Part shown: in pieces, positions 62,849 to 64,000 of the stretch
Numbering within the stretch: position 1 is the first letter of the stretch
Layout of the letters: every line of letters begins with the position of its first letter
Assembly (NCBI GenBank): GCA_046350935.1
Contig: JAXLZK010000005.1
Coordinates: 62,001 to 126,000, forward strand
From: Nitrobium sp046350935
Lineage (GTDB): Bacteria; Nitrospirota; Thermodesulfovibrionia; Thermodesulfovibrionales; Dissulfurispiraceae
Direction of reading: 5' to 3'
Length of the DNA: 64,000 bases
Translations under genes and position numbers: made by a program
The notes under the pieces: generated by a model
The model's database searches: none
Told to the model about the DNA's origin: nothing
What the model saw: only the letters and a program-made list of their open reading frames with translations

Positions 62849-63319
62849 TCAGATATTCTCACACCGCATGACTGTCACCCCCTGGAGAGTGAGCGCTCCC
62901 GGAATGTCTCCCGAAAAAAAGGAAGTGGCAATATCCGGGATGACCAGGAAAGTGTGCGGGTAGGTAACGGTCACCGTCAGGGCGCTCCCGGCAGCGTCGC
63001 AGCTCCCCACCACCGCACTGGTGGGATTTGCCGTGGCGCCGAGGGAAACGAGATGATCCCCGCAGTAAGCAGTGACAACAGTTTCGATATCATCAACGGT
63101 CACTGCGGGGACTTTAAAAACCACCCCCGCCCGGGCTCCCTCCCTGCTCGCATTCGTGATCACCGCCTTGTTATAAAGAACAAGGCCGAACTCCACGATG
63201 CCGAAGGCCAGCAGGACGAGCAGGGGGAGGACGAGGGCGAACTCCACGGCGGCTACTCCGGCGCTTTCCTTTCCGAGCCGCAGGGCCGGGCGTACGGACA
63301 GTCGTACCGTCGGATGCAT
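62849..63319 (-). CDS. tadE: TadE-like pseudopilin
   Basis: A 156-residue protein with the TadE-like N-terminal motif ESAGVAAVEFALVLPLLVLLAFGIVEFGLVLYNKAVITNASREGARAG, one membrane helix and a short periplasmic head containing three cysteines (Cys84-region CGDH, GSCDAAG, RCENI). TadE and TadF are pseudopilins processed by the prepilin peptidase TadV; the Glu in VEFALV is the conserved +5-type residue. It lies 11 bp upstream of tadG and 9 bp downstream of a small secreted protein gene. Confidence 0.85.
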   Translation of the reverse strand: MHPTVRLSVRPALRLGKESAGVAAVEFALVLPLLVLLAFGIVEFGLVLYNKAVITNASREGARAGVVFKVPAVTVDDIETVVTAYCGDHLVSLGATANPTSAVVGSCDAAGSALTVTVTYPHTFLVIPDIATSFFSGDIPGALTLQGVTVMRCENI

Positions 63320-63328
63320 GGTCCCTCC

Positions 63329-63610
63329 TTACTTGTTGATGCCGCCGATATCGAAGATGTAGAGAGGCTTCTTCACTTCCTTTTCAAAGCTCTTCCCGTA
63401 TCTGTCCAGAACGGCCTCCGCGGCCCTCCCCGGGAGCCCCTGCACCGGCTCGCGGTTTTTCCCGGCATCAGGATTGAGGGTCTGGTTCGCAATGACCAGC
63501 CGGTGCGAGGTCCCGTAATCGAGCTCCAGGCGGCTCGGATCGCCCCAGGACCATGCGGGGGCAACGGACAGGAGATACAGCGCTCCGGCAAAAACAAACA
63601 TTCTTCTCAT
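63329..63610 (-). CDS. Small exported protein of the Tad locus, unknown function
   Basis: A 93-residue protein with a signal peptide (MRRMFVFAGALYLLSVAPAWS) and a short mature part containing SRLELDYGTSHRLVIANQTLNPDAG and ending LYIFDIGGINK. There are no cysteines or recognisable domains. Similar small exported proteins often sit between the secretin and TadE genes in Tad loci of delta-type bacteria, so it is probably an accessory pilus protein. GGAGGA-type ribosome site precedes the ATG. Confidence 0.7.
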   Translation of the reverse strand: MRRMFVFAGALYLLSVAPAWSWGDPSRLELDYGTSHRLVIANQTLNPDAGKNREPVQGLPGRAAEAVLDRYGKSFEKEVKKPLYIFDIGGINK

Positions 63611-63631
63611 AATTCCTCCTTTGTAACGCTG

Positions 63632-64000
63632 TTACCGAACTATATGGCCGAACTCCCCTTCCATTCCCCTGGCGCTCCCCTGGGCAGGAACGGACGCCTC
63701 TCCCCCCCGGCCCGCGGCACGGCGCGGCTCTGCCTTGCCTTCCACCGCCCCGAGCAGGTAGAACTCCAGGTCGTCCGGCTCAACATACTGGTCGGTGGGA
63801 AGCGTCTGCTTCGCCACATCGAGGGGCTTCACCAGGTGGGGAGTCACCACTACCACCAGCTCGCTCTCGTTCTTTTTAAAGGAAGAACTCCTGAAGAGGG
63901 CCCCCAGCACCGGGATGTCCCCGAGGAGGGGGAACTTCGATACCGTTTCCCGGATATCGTCCTTGAGGAGCCCCGCAATGGCAAAGCTCTGGCCGTCTGC
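63632..64000 (-). CDS. cpaC: CpaC/RcpA outer-membrane secretin, C-terminal part (5' end outside window)
   Basis: The frame is open from 64000 to the stop at 63632 (123 codons). It shows the secretin C-terminal signature GQSFAIAGLLKDD followed by KFPLLGDIPVLGALFRSSSFKKNESELVVVVTPHLVKPL, then a tail of about 60 residues with LPTDQYVEPDDLEFYLLGAVEG, typical of the CpaC/RcpA branch. It forms the outer-membrane gate of the Tad machine. The N-terminus, and probably cpaB, the flp pilin and prepilin peptidase, lie beyond the window edge. Confidence 0.9.
   Translation of the reverse strand, partial: ADGQSFAIAGLLKDDIRETVSKFPLLGDIPVLGALFRSSSFKKNESELVVVVTPHLVKPLDVAKQTLPTDQYVEPDDLEFYLLGAVEGKAEPRRAAGRGGEASVPAQGSARGMEGEFGHIVR

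Overview
The window is a GC-rich, gene-dense stretch of a Gram-negative-type (diderm) bacterial chromosome. Outer-membrane secretins, lipoproteins, c-type haem motifs, NtrYX preceded by a DUF4390 gene, sigma-54 regulators, an ADP-forming acyl-CoA synthetase and S-layer-homology domains together suggest Nitrospirota (Thermodesulfovibrionia-like), with Desulfobacterota as the main alternative. This is inferred from gene content only; there is no rRNA or tRNA gene in the window to anchor it.

Layout. 0-3.5 kb: chaperones (end of grpE, dnaK, dnaJ), then rsmE. 4.4-8.2 kb: a ZraSR-like sigma-54 two-component pair followed by its probable target, a ZraP-like periplasmic metal-binding protein with a textbook -24/-12 promoter and twin palindromic upstream sites. 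8.5-23.7 kb: an MSHA-like type IV pilus locus (mshI-J-K-L-E-G-M forward, mshN plus a lytic transglycosylase reversed, then three pilin-type genes, the last an 888-residue protein carrying an L-type lectin domain). 23.8-26.4 kb: heterodimeric class I fumarase and an NDUFA9-like protein. 26.4-33.3 kb, minus strand: universal stress protein, Der GTPase, NtrX, NtrY, DUF4390. 33.3-37.5 kb: secreted protein of unknown function, ADP-forming acyl-CoA synthetase and a P-loop/DRTGG protein. 37.7-41.5 kb: response regulator plus a 1138-residue hybrid kinase with a Rossmann-like N-terminus and a degenerate GGDEF domain. 41.6-46.1 kb: pilB, an HD-domain protein, a Gdx/SugE-type SMR exporter and Hsp20. 46.1-51.4 kb: a LolD/MacB-type ABC operon, a beta-propeller with a CxxCH motif, and an SLH protein with a CxxCH motif behind a sigma-54-type promoter. 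51.5-53.9 kb: fdhD overlapped by a PAS-GAF-GAF sensor. 54.8-64 kb, minus strand: a Tad pilus operon running into the window end (cpaC, small secreted protein, tadE, tadG, cpaE, tadA, tadB, tadC, two TPR lipoproteins).

Three type IV filament ATPases from different subfamilies (MshE, PilB, TadA) lie within 50 kb, so surface attachment, adhesion and two-component signalling dominate the region. The intergenic gaps hold dispersed repeats: three copies of an inverted-repeat (MITE-like) element, and two copies, 25 kb apart, of a roughly 350-bp non-coding element whose central hairpin keeps pairing although its arms differ. Several genes carry a TATAAT-like box 5-7 nt before the start codon and lack a Shine-Dalgarno sequence, suggesting leaderless mRNAs. 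The tadG reading frame carries two compensating single-base shifts.
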